Positions 33,217 to 43,119 of a stretch of DNA of 64,000 nt are shown one piece after another. This DNA comes from Acanthosepion lycidas (taxonomy: Eukaryota > Mollusca > Cephalopoda > Sepiida > Sepiidae), in the NCBI GenBank assembly GCA_963932145.1, contig OZ010573.1:24193604-24257603 (forward strand), read 5' to 3'. Numbering within the stretch: the stretch's first letter is position 1; each line of letters begins with the position of its first letter. The translations under genes were made by a program, and so were the position numbers. The notes beneath the pieces were generated by a model, which saw nothing but the letters and a program-made list of their open reading frames with translations, made no database searches and was not told the DNA's origin.

Positions 33217-33749
33217 GTTAATTTGCAGGGTAATACCCGTGTTCAGTTTACGTTAAAAATTTCCAGAATACTTACATTTATGTGTAACTGTACATACTCC
33301 ATTCGAATCTGGCTTGATAAATTTGATAAAATCTACTGTTTTGAAGTTATCGACAGTGAAATTTTAGATTCATTTGTGTCATTGGCGGCAGCCATTAATG
33401 CCATTCTTTGCATACATTCGCTGCAGAAAGCTAAGCATGGAATTAATCTTTCTTGTCTAAATTTGTTTCAATTATTGCGCATGAGAACTATTTACATAGA
33501 CACGCTCATTTTGCACAATGATACCTACACTGATAGCTATTCTGCAGCAAATGTATATCAACAACGTGAATAATGTCTGCCCACAACGCGAATGAATCTG
33601 AACTTTTACTGTCGATAACTCCAAAACAGTAGATTTTATCATATTTTGTCAAGCCAGATTCAAATGGAGCATGTACAATTACACATAAATGTAAGTTTTG
33701 GGGAAATTTTTAATGTGAACTGAGCACGGGTGTTACACTGCAAATTAAC
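33217..33749. mobile_element. 533-bp foldback MITE with >200-bp arms
   Basis: The left end GTTAATTTGCAGGGTAATAC and the right end (reverse complement GTTAATTTGCAGTGTAACAC) open a very long inverted repeat: arms at about 33217-33434 and 33537-33749 share CCCGTG, TTACATTTATGTGTAA, GAATCTGGCTTGA, ATAAAATCTACTGTTTTG, AGTTATCGACAGT and GCTGCAGAA blocks. Only ~100 bases in the middle are unpaired. The 119-residue frame at 33214-33573 is an accident of this structure. Superfamily unknown; no clear target duplication. Confidence 0.85.
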
Positions 33750-33759
33750 AAATTTCTAA

Positions 33760-35000
33760 CTTCAACTCCTTTTTATATTTTACTTATATTGTTGTAAGAT
33801 ATCAGAATTCAATTTTATACAAACAAAAATATACTCTAAAGACATTCTTTAAGAGTTTCACAAAATTATTGCCTGTAGAGATAGAACAAACTTTATAACA
33901 TTTTACCATGTGATTGTTCATTTGTGATTGGTACAACTTTTTCTTTGTTTCCTTCTTTGGAGTTGTGTAGCAAGGGACTAATCGGTTCTTATCTAATTTT
34001 GGTTCTGAACTCAATTTCTATGCAAATTAAAATTAACAAGAAAAAATCTTGTGTAGAATAGAGGCATGGTTTGTTTGTTTGTGTTGTTTTTTTTTTAATC
34101 TGATTATTAGAATCCGAGACTTGAATTTAAAACCTCTCTTCTAAGACAACAGTAAATGTTGCTTTTAAAGAATCCCAAACATTTACTGAATTTATCTCCA
34201 CACTGAAGTTCACAACAATAATTGTGAACTTTATATTTTTAATGGCTGTATGGTATACAACTCATCAATGCTATATATGCTACAGCCCAAAAGATTTGGA
34301 AGGTTTGAACCACTATGGATTAAATAATTACTACGTTTCATACCTTCTATGGTCTAATTAACTTCTACTGAACCAGGATGTTGAAACTATTTAACTCGTT
34401 AATGTATGACTATCCAATGTTTTAGAAAGATGTTGCCTGAAACTTAAAATCTACAATTAAACAACAAGTTAGATTCGGCAAAAAGAGGTAAAATATTAGG
34501 AAATTTTATGCAGTCATGGGTTAATTTTGTTATTATTGAATATATGGTAAAAGCCTTCAGGATGAGAAATTCCCTCTGGCTTGAAGTGAGCTATTAAATT
34601 AGTTTTGAATAAGGCAGACAATCATTAATTTTTAGTGGATTCTTCAAAATCCAGAGATTGGCAGAAAACTTTTGGCCTGTACAAGTCAACCTTACTTTGT
34701 AAGCTTAGCTTAATAGGGACACAAGGCCACATGTGAGAGGATTTTTAATTTGAACAATGAGTTTACCTTTCTTTTCAGTCTTTTCTCATGTTTGTACCTG
34801 CATATGTGTTTAGATCAGCATTTATCTAATGACATGTTGCTTGAAGAAAATGCAACTAATATCTGAATGTTCCCAAATCATTGACAATTCTGTTTCTCTC
34901 AACCTTTCCATATATGTAAACATTGGTATATTGATATTTGTAAGCAACTGCATAAACTTATACGGACTAAACCTATTGCACACTGCCATTAAAGTATTCA
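33760..35000. other. No recognised gene
   Basis: AT-rich DNA. An ACAAGGCCACATG motif at about 34720 recurs near 54715 and may belong to an unidentified repeat. Confidence 0.4.
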
Positions 35001-35007
35001 TATATAA

Positions 35008-35170
35008 CAGTGGTTCTTAACCTTTTTTTTGTCCAATGCACCCTTTTCAATAAATGTCAGAATGTCATTCTACCCCCCCTGTTATGTTTTGAATATCTCT
35101 CTGCGTAGTAGTAGTTTTAGTACATTCTCAATGTTCTGAATAGCAACCAGGTTTGCTATGCATATCCACC
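35008..35170 (+). mobile_element. hAT-type transposon left end
   Basis: CAGTGGTTCTTAACCTTTTT at 35008 is the standard terminal inverted repeat of many hAT/MER-like elements, followed by CCAATGCACCCTTTTCA and a pyrimidine-rich CTACCCCCCCTG block often seen in them. The matching right end (GGTTAAGAACCACTG) was not found within the next kilobase, so the element is truncated. The right border is approximate. Confidence 0.55.
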
Positions 35171-35722
35171 CGATGTTCACCAGTTGTTGTCTATTTATAC
35201 TTGTCTATCTAATTTGCATATGATACTACACCTTCTTTCCAAAATAATCTGCTTGAAAAGGTGCATTCCAAATAATATGCATATATTATTGAAAATCTTC
35301 ATTCTTTTTCACATTAGTACACATATATTTATATGGATTACTTTTATAGAGGAGTTTTACAGATTTAATAGCAATAGAAAATGTTGATGGATTTTTAAAC
35401 TTGAATACATATATAAAAATGTTCTAATTCATAACTAATTATATAATAAATAAACTGAAGCATACTTCAATAAACAAAAACTTCAACAGAATGCCTGGGT
35501 ATTGGAATTCAGTAAACAAAACTCTGTAAATAAAAATAACAAGTAAAAATCCCATATATAATCTCATATATAATGTAACATTTTATTTTAACTCTGGACT
35601 TTTGTCAGTTACTATTGGTCAGTGTGTGTCTGCATGTAGCTGCAGAGCCATTGGCCATATGTAGATGTCACATCCTAGTGTGCAGCATCTGAGGGACTCT
35701 GTTTTCTCTCTGGGGTTGGTTG

Positions 35723-35759
<37 letters not shown>

Positions 35760-35838
35760 TATATGTAATACATACACACACACACACATATATATATATA
35801 TGTATACGCATATACATGCACACATATATATGTATATA
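35723..35838. repeat. Compound (CA)n/(TA)n microsatellite
   Basis: (AC)16 at about 35725-35755, (CA)n at 35773-35788 and several ATAT/GTATAC blocks. Frames across it on both strands are dipeptide artefacts. Confidence 0.9.
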
Positions 35839-36038
35839 GCTGTAATATAATTCTTTCTCACACTTTCAACCCAGGTGCAGCTGGGCTGATATCATAGCCC
35901 TGCACTTGGTGAATGGGAGGGTGTCATCTGCAGCTGCCTTCTCTGACATAATAAAAAGTACATTCTACCAGGTCAGCCACATACTGCGTATTATGTGATC
36001 ATCACACACAAATAATATGGTGAAGAGTTAAAATAATA

Positions 36039-36040
<2 letters not shown>

Positions 36041-36084
<44 letters not shown>
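36041..36084. repeat. (AT)n microsatellite
   Basis: About 21 AT units. Directly to the right (36098-36127) lies TTGATAATAGCC, then GGTTGAAAC, the same TGATAA-stem-GAAAC layout as in the foldback element at 19431-19633. Confidence 0.9.
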
Positions 36085-36087
<3 letters not shown>

Positions 36088-36207
36088 GTTTTCACTGATT
36101 TTGATAATAGCCAGAAGTGTGGTTGAAACTGTTAGGCCTGAAATGTTTGGTCAGTATTTACATTCACTGAAGAGACATTTTCATTCTCTTCATGTTTAAG
36201 TAAGGAT

Positions 36208-36525
36208 GCACGGTGGAGTAATGGATCGTGTCTTGGATTGAGGAATCAGAGAGCCGAGTTTGAATTCCAGTTGAATCCATTATATTCACTTACGTGCTAA
36301 TACGCTTGAGAAATGTATGAATCCTCTTCTTCTCTCCCCCCAGCTATGGGTAAATAGCAGGACAGACTGAGTTCTATAGCCTTGGATGGGAACTGGTCTA
36401 CCACGGAAAGAAATGGCAACCTACTGCGGGGGGGGGGGAAAATCTGCCTCATCAGTAATGTATCAAAAGATACATGATTGCCTAAGCATGTATCACATAT
36501 GGCATATAACTGACTGTATATTTTA
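36208..36525 (+). mobile_element. tRNA-derived SINE, complete, variant tail
   Basis: GCACGGTGGAGTAATGGATC (A-box region), GAGGAATCAGAGAGCC, and B-box-like GAGTTTGAATTCC at about 36257-36269 form the head. The body has ATTCACTTACGTGCTAATAC, GTATGAATCC and CAGGACAGACTGAGTTC; the tail has ATCTGCCTCATCAGTAATG, ATGTATCAAAAGATACATGA and ATAACTGACTG. A run of ten G at 36428-36437 lies inside. Same tail subfamily as 17685-18050. Confidence 0.85.
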
Positions 36526-36921
36526 AAATAAAATCCTTGGTCATGCTCTTTTTAATTAAATTTTTATTTTATTTCATGTCTATGACAATCTGTAATGGAA
36601 TGCAAACAAGTTTTATTATATAGGAAAAGGGAATTCATTTTTATATTTTGTTATCTAATTTTATTTTTAATCTGAAGATTTGGCTAAATTCTCTTTTTGC
36701 ATTCCACATGGATTTTTACCGAGGTTTTGAAAAGGTGAATTGAGTTCAGTTTTCAGTTTTAAGGATTTTACTCTGTCAAGCAGCTTACCATTCATGTCAT
36801 CCTTAATGAAATACTGGAGAGTTGTTTGAAGCTATGAGCTGACTTAGAAACTTAATTTTCATCTTTATTTGTTATAGTATCAAAAGGTGTTAAGTCATGC
36901 AAAATAATCTTATTTGTTTAT

Positions 36922-37455
36922 TACCGTATTTTCCAACTTACAAGATTCACTTTTTTTTTTCCTAAAAAATACCCTGAAAAATATATCTATGTCTTCCAAG
37001 ATGAATGTAAGGCAATGCCCGGGCTCAAGTAAGCTTGGGCAGTCACCTAATTGGCTCGAATGATAGGGACCGGGATTTGTATGTTGAGTCATTACACTAT
37101 AATGTTAGCTATCTATCTAATTCAGCCTTTTATATGACTATGCGATAAGTACCTCAGTACTTAGCTGTTACAAGTATTTCCAAGACTATAGACCTTCCTG
37201 GAGTTGAGCCACATGCTCTGTTTACTAACAGCAGCGGGAACCTTTCTGCTCTTGACTAGTATGTCATTGCCATACAAACAAAATTGGATGAGTGATTAAT
37301 GTAAACAGTACATGGTACCAGTATGTGAAGGATGCATAGTGAAAATGTTTTTGTATGAGAATGACCTTTTTTTTTGTTTTCCTAGAAATTTCTTTCCAAT
37401 ATTAGGGTGCATCATTCAAGCCACAGCATCTTGTAAAAAGCTGGAAAATACGGTA
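36922..37455. mobile_element. 534-bp DNA transposon, ACCGTATTTTCC ends
   Basis: The left end ACCGTATTTTCCAACTTACA plus AGATTCAC is mirrored at the right (GGGTGCATCATTCAAGCC ... AGCTGGAAAATACGGT). Such ACCGTATTTTCC ends with an adjacent TAC(A)AGA-GCAC block mark a widespread class of non-autonomous cut-and-paste elements. Flanks are T/A-rich (TTTATT and ATTTAT), so the target duplication is ambiguous. No transposase is encoded; the middle is moderately GC-rich and unique in this window. Confidence 0.7.
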
Positions 37456-37879
37456 TTTATTGAATTTTACCTAATTTTATTTGAATTTAATATCAATAAC
37501 AATATAATTTGAATTATTTTCTTAGTACTTGATAAGAAAAACTTTGATTTTGTCTTTGGTAACTGTTCCAAAGATTGAACATATTAAGTTGAGTTATAAG
37601 CAATATGCCTGAGTAGGCATCTGCAACAGGGACTGGTGAGTTGCCCTAGCAGCTGGGTGTGCTTGAAAACAAATAGCTGGCCATTTTATATATGTGGTGT
37701 CATTTTTCTTCTCCCCTACTTTGATCATGTGCTGTATTCACCAATCTTTTCACTCATGCCCCACTTTGTTCTTAGAATCATTGTACTCTCAAACAAGCTG
37801 GGAGAATTTAAAGAGAGAAAAAAAATGCCCCAAAACATTTACATCTATACCTATTTATAATGAACTAATCTGGTTTAAT

Positions 37880-38310
37880 ATTTAATCATGTTCACCTACT
37901 TTGGCGGATGTTGCTTTCTCTGATCTTTATGGGACAACAATATTTTCTTTGGTACTATGCATGGGTGTCGTCATTACTTAAATATTCGTCTATGAGGCAC
38001 TGGGTTTTTTGTCTGAGCTTTTGATCAAGGTGATATATTGTTGTACCCACATACTCCCCTGGTCTTCATTCTTTTGTAGTGTCTCTCCAATTCCATTATA
38101 ACTTTCATTTATATGTGGGTCTAAAAAGAGCATTTGAGATTCCACCCATTAATCCTCTCTTTCACATCTCATCCACCAGTCTCCTCTCCAAAAATCCAAA
38201 AATATCTCAAATTCTACTAAAAGTCTTGCATAGCTGTTCCTTCAATGACTGTTACACAAAACACCTTTTTTTGGCATGAAATGACCTACAGGGTTGATGT
38301 ACTGTAAAAC
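37880..38310 (+). mobile_element. Probable LINE 3' relic
   Basis: The tail TGGCATGAAATGACCTACAG plus GGTTGAT at 38273-38300 recurs at 62870-62900 (TGGCATGAAATGACCCATCA then GGGTTGAC), and the upstream 400 bases are a pyrimidine-rich, broken coding-like stretch in the plus orientation. This suggests a 5'-truncated LINE of another family. The assignment is weak. Confidence 0.3.
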
Positions 38311-40621
38311 AAAAATCCAATCCCAAAATATCTCATTCAGCCACTTATCTTTCTTTATATGGCTATTCTTTGCGGTTTGCAAGCATTGAAAGAGAATATG
38401 CTGATATTATAGTGATATGTAAATGAGGTACTGTATAAAAGACATTATCGTTATACCTATGAGAGAGTTATCTTCTCTTGACAAAACTACATCGGTCAGA
38501 GAGAATACTTATAAGTCATATTAGCAGCTGATCTATTCCAGATGTCTTTTACTCCTTATATATAGTTAGTGGACAATTGACTGACACCTATCACATCTGT
38601 ACATCTTTAGTTACATCAGAGTTATCTTTTCCTGGATAGAACATTCCTGTACACCAAAAAATGATGCATGCTGTGCAATTTTTTTTTTTTTTTTTTAGAT
38701 CCGGTCTCTCAAACCATACACTATGGTCACTCTGTTTTGGGAGTTTTCTGGTATCCTTAACTCTGGTGAGAGTACCCACCTTTATTCTTTTATATTACAT
38801 GTAGCTTTATGTTAAATTCAGTGATTAGTTCTAATATTCCAGACATCATTTAATAATCATCTCTGGTAGTCCTTATTTTTATTTTTTATTTCCAAACCTG
38901 TTAGTTTTTATTTTTTCAGCAGTAATCATTGATTTCACCCCTCCAATCTGAGTAGCCAAATTGGTTCAGACTTTGATATCATAGTGACCATACCTTAAAT
39001 CCAAAGTGACACCTTTCAACATAGCATCCAATTTGACTATATTAATATGAGTGCAATCATCTTTTTTTTTTTTTTTTTTGTCATGACTCACCCTACATGT
39101 TAACACCACCTGTTACTAAAACAATGCTTATCAGTACACTACCATAACTCTTTCCAATTTTGGTATATACCAACTCCTGCTCATTGGATCATCCTCTCTC
39201 TCTCTTTGTAGCAGTTCTCTTTCTTTGCAGTTCACTCTTTCTTCAGCTCTTCTCTGAAGATAATTGCATGCAGTTTGTAGCTATTCTGCCTCATATTGTC
39301 TTTTGATTCCAGGATCTTTTTTTCCCTTTTTGAAAAACTAGCTAACCCATCTTGTTTTTTGTTGTTTTTTTTCAATCTCAGCTCCAAATCTGCTCCTGAT
39401 TCCAATGATTCTGACAGTTTTACATTCAACCCAAATTTCTTGAAATGATCAATTATCTTAGTTATTGTCAGTTTCTATTTCATCCACCAATACATCATCT
39501 ACATAGGAGTTACTGGTTGTTTCCATTTTATCAACATATTGCCTTGAGGACAGTTGTCATGATTTTTGTTTTTTTGGTGCAAAATTCAATCCAAATCTCA
39601 ACCTAGTTAAACAATACATTCTGCTCATATATAATTTACCAGCTGATATTTCCAGTTTCTCAGCCACATGAAGCCTCTAGGTTAGAGTAACAAGTTCTCC
39701 CTGTTATAACGTCAAATTCTGTTCTTCCATGATGATAAATTTCAATCTTCTGTTCTTGTTTCAAAATCATAAAAACACGTGAAAAATAGAAACTTGTGTG
39801 TATATAGCCTACTTACATTGGCATCTTTATTTTTATTTTTTTTTTTTTTTTTGTGCTTCAGCAATTTCTGATGATTCACAAGCGTGTCCCTCTGAGTTCA
39901 ATTTATGGTGTGTTAACAAAAACTGCAAAATAATTTATCACCATCATGAAAAAATCGTCACAGAAAGCTGACTCTTCAGCTCTGTATTTTGCCAAAAGTG
40001 TGCACCAAGTTTTTGCTCGCTTTTCGTTTACACATTGTGAAAGATAATGAAACCAGCATTTAAAAATCTAATTTAATTACTAAACAAACAACTTTCTTGA
40101 GGGTGTGTGCCATGCTATTTATATGCTAATATCACACTTGAGTATTTGCCCTGTGGTAACAGGTTTGGCCAGGTTTATATCATTAATTAGGTTATGGCAC
40201 TTGCACAGTACTGGGATCAGTAGTGGAAAATACCTCATGTTATTTATTGAATGACATGTTGCAGCAATACAGGTTGTAGCACTTGTGCATAAATGACTGA
40301 CTTTGCTGTGTATTGTAAATTTATGCAAAATAATGATTCTGCTGAGTTCCAGCTCAGAATTTTACATTTTACTGTTGGAATATTTTATTTTTTAGTAGCA
40401 AAATTCCTGTTTTTCCTGATTTTCTCTGTTTTCCATTTTCTACTTTGTTTCTGTGTTTATTTTATTTTTTATTTATTTATTTTTTTTTTCATTTTCTGTG
40501 TCATGGAGAACTTGCCACTTTACTCTAGGTAGGATGATTGCAATTTAAGTTGTTAAAACTTACACCATTGTCTCCACTCTTACATGGTCTCTCTGCATAC
40601 ACCTGAATGATATACCATATA

Positions 40622-40775
40622 CAGTGTAACCCGGATATAAGAGAGTTGTCGGGACCGGAGAAGAAGTCTCTTATATCCGGGTTTGGTCTATTTTGTTTAG
40701 GTAAGTATGGCTCTAATTTGGGACTAGAGAAAATCTCTCTTATATCCGAGTTTCTCTTATATCCGGGTTACACTG
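40622..40775. mobile_element. 154-bp pogo/Tc1-type MITE
   Basis: CAGTGTAACCCGGATATAAG at 40622 is mirrored by CTTATATCCGGGTTACACTG ending at 40775, and both sides are flanked by TA (40620-40621 and 40776-40777), the target duplication of Tc1/mariner/pogo elements. An inner copy of TCTCTTATATCCGGG at about 40667-40682 pairs with the left end, and another is at 40738-40750. Ends are essentially perfect, implying a recent insertion inside the older retroelement. Confidence 0.9.
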
Positions 40776-40851
40776 TAGATTCTGGAAGGTCTGATACTGG
40801 TTGGACATTAATTTTTGTTGACTGAACTAATGCCATCAGTGGCAATATTCC

Positions 40852-41058
40852 TGTAGAGTAATTGGCTATGGTTAAATGTAATTGGCAGAAATGCCCAACA
40901 AAGAGAATTGACAAAGTTTACAATAAACAGTAACAAAAAGAAAAATACAGGGCAAAAAGATAATACTAAGCAAAGAATATATGCAAGACAAAAATAGGCA
41001 AGGTAACAGTAATGAGGTAAAAAAGGTCACAAAGTAAGAAGGGTGTTAACACACAAAA
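40852..41058. repeat. Direct repeat, copy 1 of 2
   Basis: TGTAGAGTAATTGGC, GGTTAAATGTAATTGGCAGA, GAATTGACAAAGTTT and GGCAAAAAGATAATACTAAG recur at 41333-41540 with roughly 85-90% similarity by eye. Both copies start with TG, so short LTRs are possible, but the interval between them shows no coding potential. Confidence 0.75.
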
Positions 41059-41332
41059 GGGATATAGATATGTAATTAATAAAACTGATTGAAAAAAAAA
41101 TTCAAAAATGCACAAAGACCAAGGGAAAGAGAAATATTAGGGGTAACTGTTAAGCAATAGAGATGTCATCAGGGCTGGGAGAAGAGACCAAGATAAAAAA
41201 AATATTGTAGAATTGATTAAGTGACAAAAATGGAAAATGAGCATAATGCATAATGAGAAGAAAGAATAACAGATGGAGCAAAAGGTTGGTTGTATCGTGC
41301 TACATCCAGTGGGTAGAAAACACAGTATGAAC

Positions 41333-41540
41333 TGTAGTGTAATTGGCAATGGTTAAATGTAATTGGCAGAAATACTCAGCAAAAAGAATTGACAAAGTTT
41401 TCAATAAACAATAACAAAGAAAAGAACAAGGCAAAAAATAATACTAAGCAAACAATATATGCCAGACAAAAGTAGGCAAAGCAACAGTAATGAGGCAAAA
41501 ACTTCACAAACTAAGAATGGTATTATCACAAAAAAAGCAT
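41333..41540. repeat. Direct repeat, copy 2 of 2
   Basis: Matches 40852-41058 with a start-to-start spacing of 481 bp. Adjacent to its right is GATCGCAGCGTTTTGAC, not present beside copy 1. Confidence 0.75.
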
Positions 41541-42739
41541 ACAGACAAGTGATCGCAGCGTTTTGACTTCAAAACAAGAAAGAACAAAAATATGGCAGAT
41601 GAGACTGAGAAGTGGCTATTCTTATTGGCTGGAAAGAAATCCGAGCATGCCTCTGTATGATTTGTCTATAGATTTAAGAGTGGGGAAGTTTTTGTAGTCA
41701 TTCCAATACGGATTGGAACTAACAATTCCACTTCCTCATTTGCCTCCCTAGAGCATGAGGATACCTTCTTCAACCCACCTCTTTCTCAAATTTAACTTTT
41801 GCCCCCACCTCTTTATTTCTTTGCTCATATTTCTCACTTTCAACACAGATGCTTTCTTCTAAAACCATTCAGTGTTCTTTGCTTGCCGTCAAATTCTCTA
41901 TTGAAGTTACTGTCCTCAATCTGACAAAAAATATCCTGCCCCTGTCTGGGGCTTATGTCTGCAATTTCCCAGTACCCATTCTTTGGTTATATGCTTACAC
42001 CACATTGCATTCTCTCATAACTCTTGCCTCATTGACTGTAACACCTTTCAGTTGACCCATCACGTCCATACCCATTACTCTGTTAGTACTATAATTTGTT
42101 TTGTTTTGTTTTTTTTAAGCACTTAGTTTCATTTTCATCCCACACACCATTAACTCCACAGTACCGATTCCTCGACACTGTCTTTCCTCCATCAACTGCT
42201 CTTCTGCTTCTCATCTCACTCAGCTGTTCACTAGCTTCGAAGTAATCAAGGTAGTCATGCAACCCATATCAAGAAGGGCTCTCATCCTCCTTCCCAGTAC
42301 CAGAACTTCCACTGTTGGCAATGAATGTAGGCGTGCATTTATTTAGCTGAAGGGGTAGCTACTGGTGCAGTAGCAACAAACAAGCTGTTTCTTTGGCTAC
42401 ATTGTGTTGTATGACCTGCTTGGTTAGATTGGTAGCAAATCAACTCCGTCTTAGGCTTTTTGCAGTCTTTAACCATATTCGCCCCCAGACACCTAAAACA
42501 CTGTCCTTTTGAAAGTTTGCACTTTCTCTCCTTTAGATGAATGTTTATAAAAGACTTTGAACTAGTCTCTATCTTAAGTCTAACTGAGCAACCTCATCTG
42601 TTTCCAAATATAGACCTTGTGTATCCTCTTCTAAATAAGAAAGAAAAGTTCATAGATTTCCTTTCTTCAACAGTTTCACAAATATTTCTGTTCTAGGGGC
42701 CAAAATTAAAGCAAACAATGTCATTAGAAACAAAGAAAA

Positions 42740-42860
42740 GAGGCTGGATTGTTAGAATCCTCCTATATCTTTTGAACAAGAGTAAAGGTTTAACCTTTTT
42801 TTCCTGTTTAGGATTGGCTTTTTGTTTACTTTTAAAGTCTACTTCAATTCTATATTTCTA
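42740..42860 (-). repeat. Gag-like repeat unit
   Basis: On the minus strand it reads GAAGTAGACTTTAAAAG, GCCAATCCTAAACAGG, then AACCTTTACTCTTGTTC; it recurs at 42930-43030 as well as 12490-12580 and 14150-14260. It is described as part of the LTR-element fossil at 39200-43040. Confidence 0.55.
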
Positions 42861-42929
42861 ATATCACTGCTTAAAAGTCTGAACTTTTTTACTATTTATT
42901 TATTCCTCCACCCTCCTCAATAGTAGATA

Positions 42930-43030
42930 TATTCATCTATTGTCTGGTTCACACTCCTCCCTTGTCATTTGAACAGGAGTAGAGGTTTATCCTTTGTTTC
43001 CTGCTTAGGATTAGGTTTCTGGCTCCTAAA
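42930..43030 (-). repeat. Gag-like repeat unit (second copy)
   Basis: On the minus strand it reads CCTAATCCTAAGCAGG, AAACAAAGGATAAACCTC and TACTCCTGTTCAAATGAC. It lies about 70 bases from the copy at 42740-42860, so the region is locally duplicated. Confidence 0.55.
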
Positions 43031-43054
43031 GTGTTTTATTCTTTTTTACTTCTG

Positions 43055-43110
43055 GAGGTCCTTTCCGTCTTTGTGGCATTATCACCTTGCTTGGGGTGGT
43101 GCCTTTTACT
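43055..43110 (+). mobile_element. Short LINE 3' tail fragment
   Basis: The sequence TTTGTGGCATTATCACC followed by TTGCTTGGGGTGGTGCC resembles the terminal block (GTGGCTTCCCACC then TTGCTTGGGGTGAAATGC) of the LINE ending at 61799. Confidence 0.45.
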
Positions 43111-43119
43111 CTGTAATCT

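Larger units (their letters stand above)
39200..43040 (-). mobile_element. Broken LTR retrotransposon (gag, protease, RT segments)
   Basis: Read on the minus strand, recognisable parts lie in the right order. Gag-like repeats are at 43030-42740 and a zinc-knuckle segment (GQCFRC) at about 42510. A protease-like segment with the motif LLDMG lies at about 42270, and a pol segment with MGMDVMGQLKGVTV and DSNFNREFDG at 42080-41890. A reverse transcriptase is at about 39780-39200, with YCLTRLRFGLNFAP and the palm motif YVDD. It is an old fossil with many breaks. No paired LTRs were found. It is interrupted by a duplicated segment and a MITE. Clade uncertain (Ty3- or BEL-like). Confidence 0.65.

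Noticed and set aside
33214-33573. 119-residue open frame, one of the longest here
   Set aside because: It lies within the left arm and centre of a foldback MITE, so the open frame is explained by that structure.
35619-35861. Frames of 80 and 61 residues on opposite strands
   Set aside because: Both are translations of a compound (CA)n/(TA)n microsatellite.
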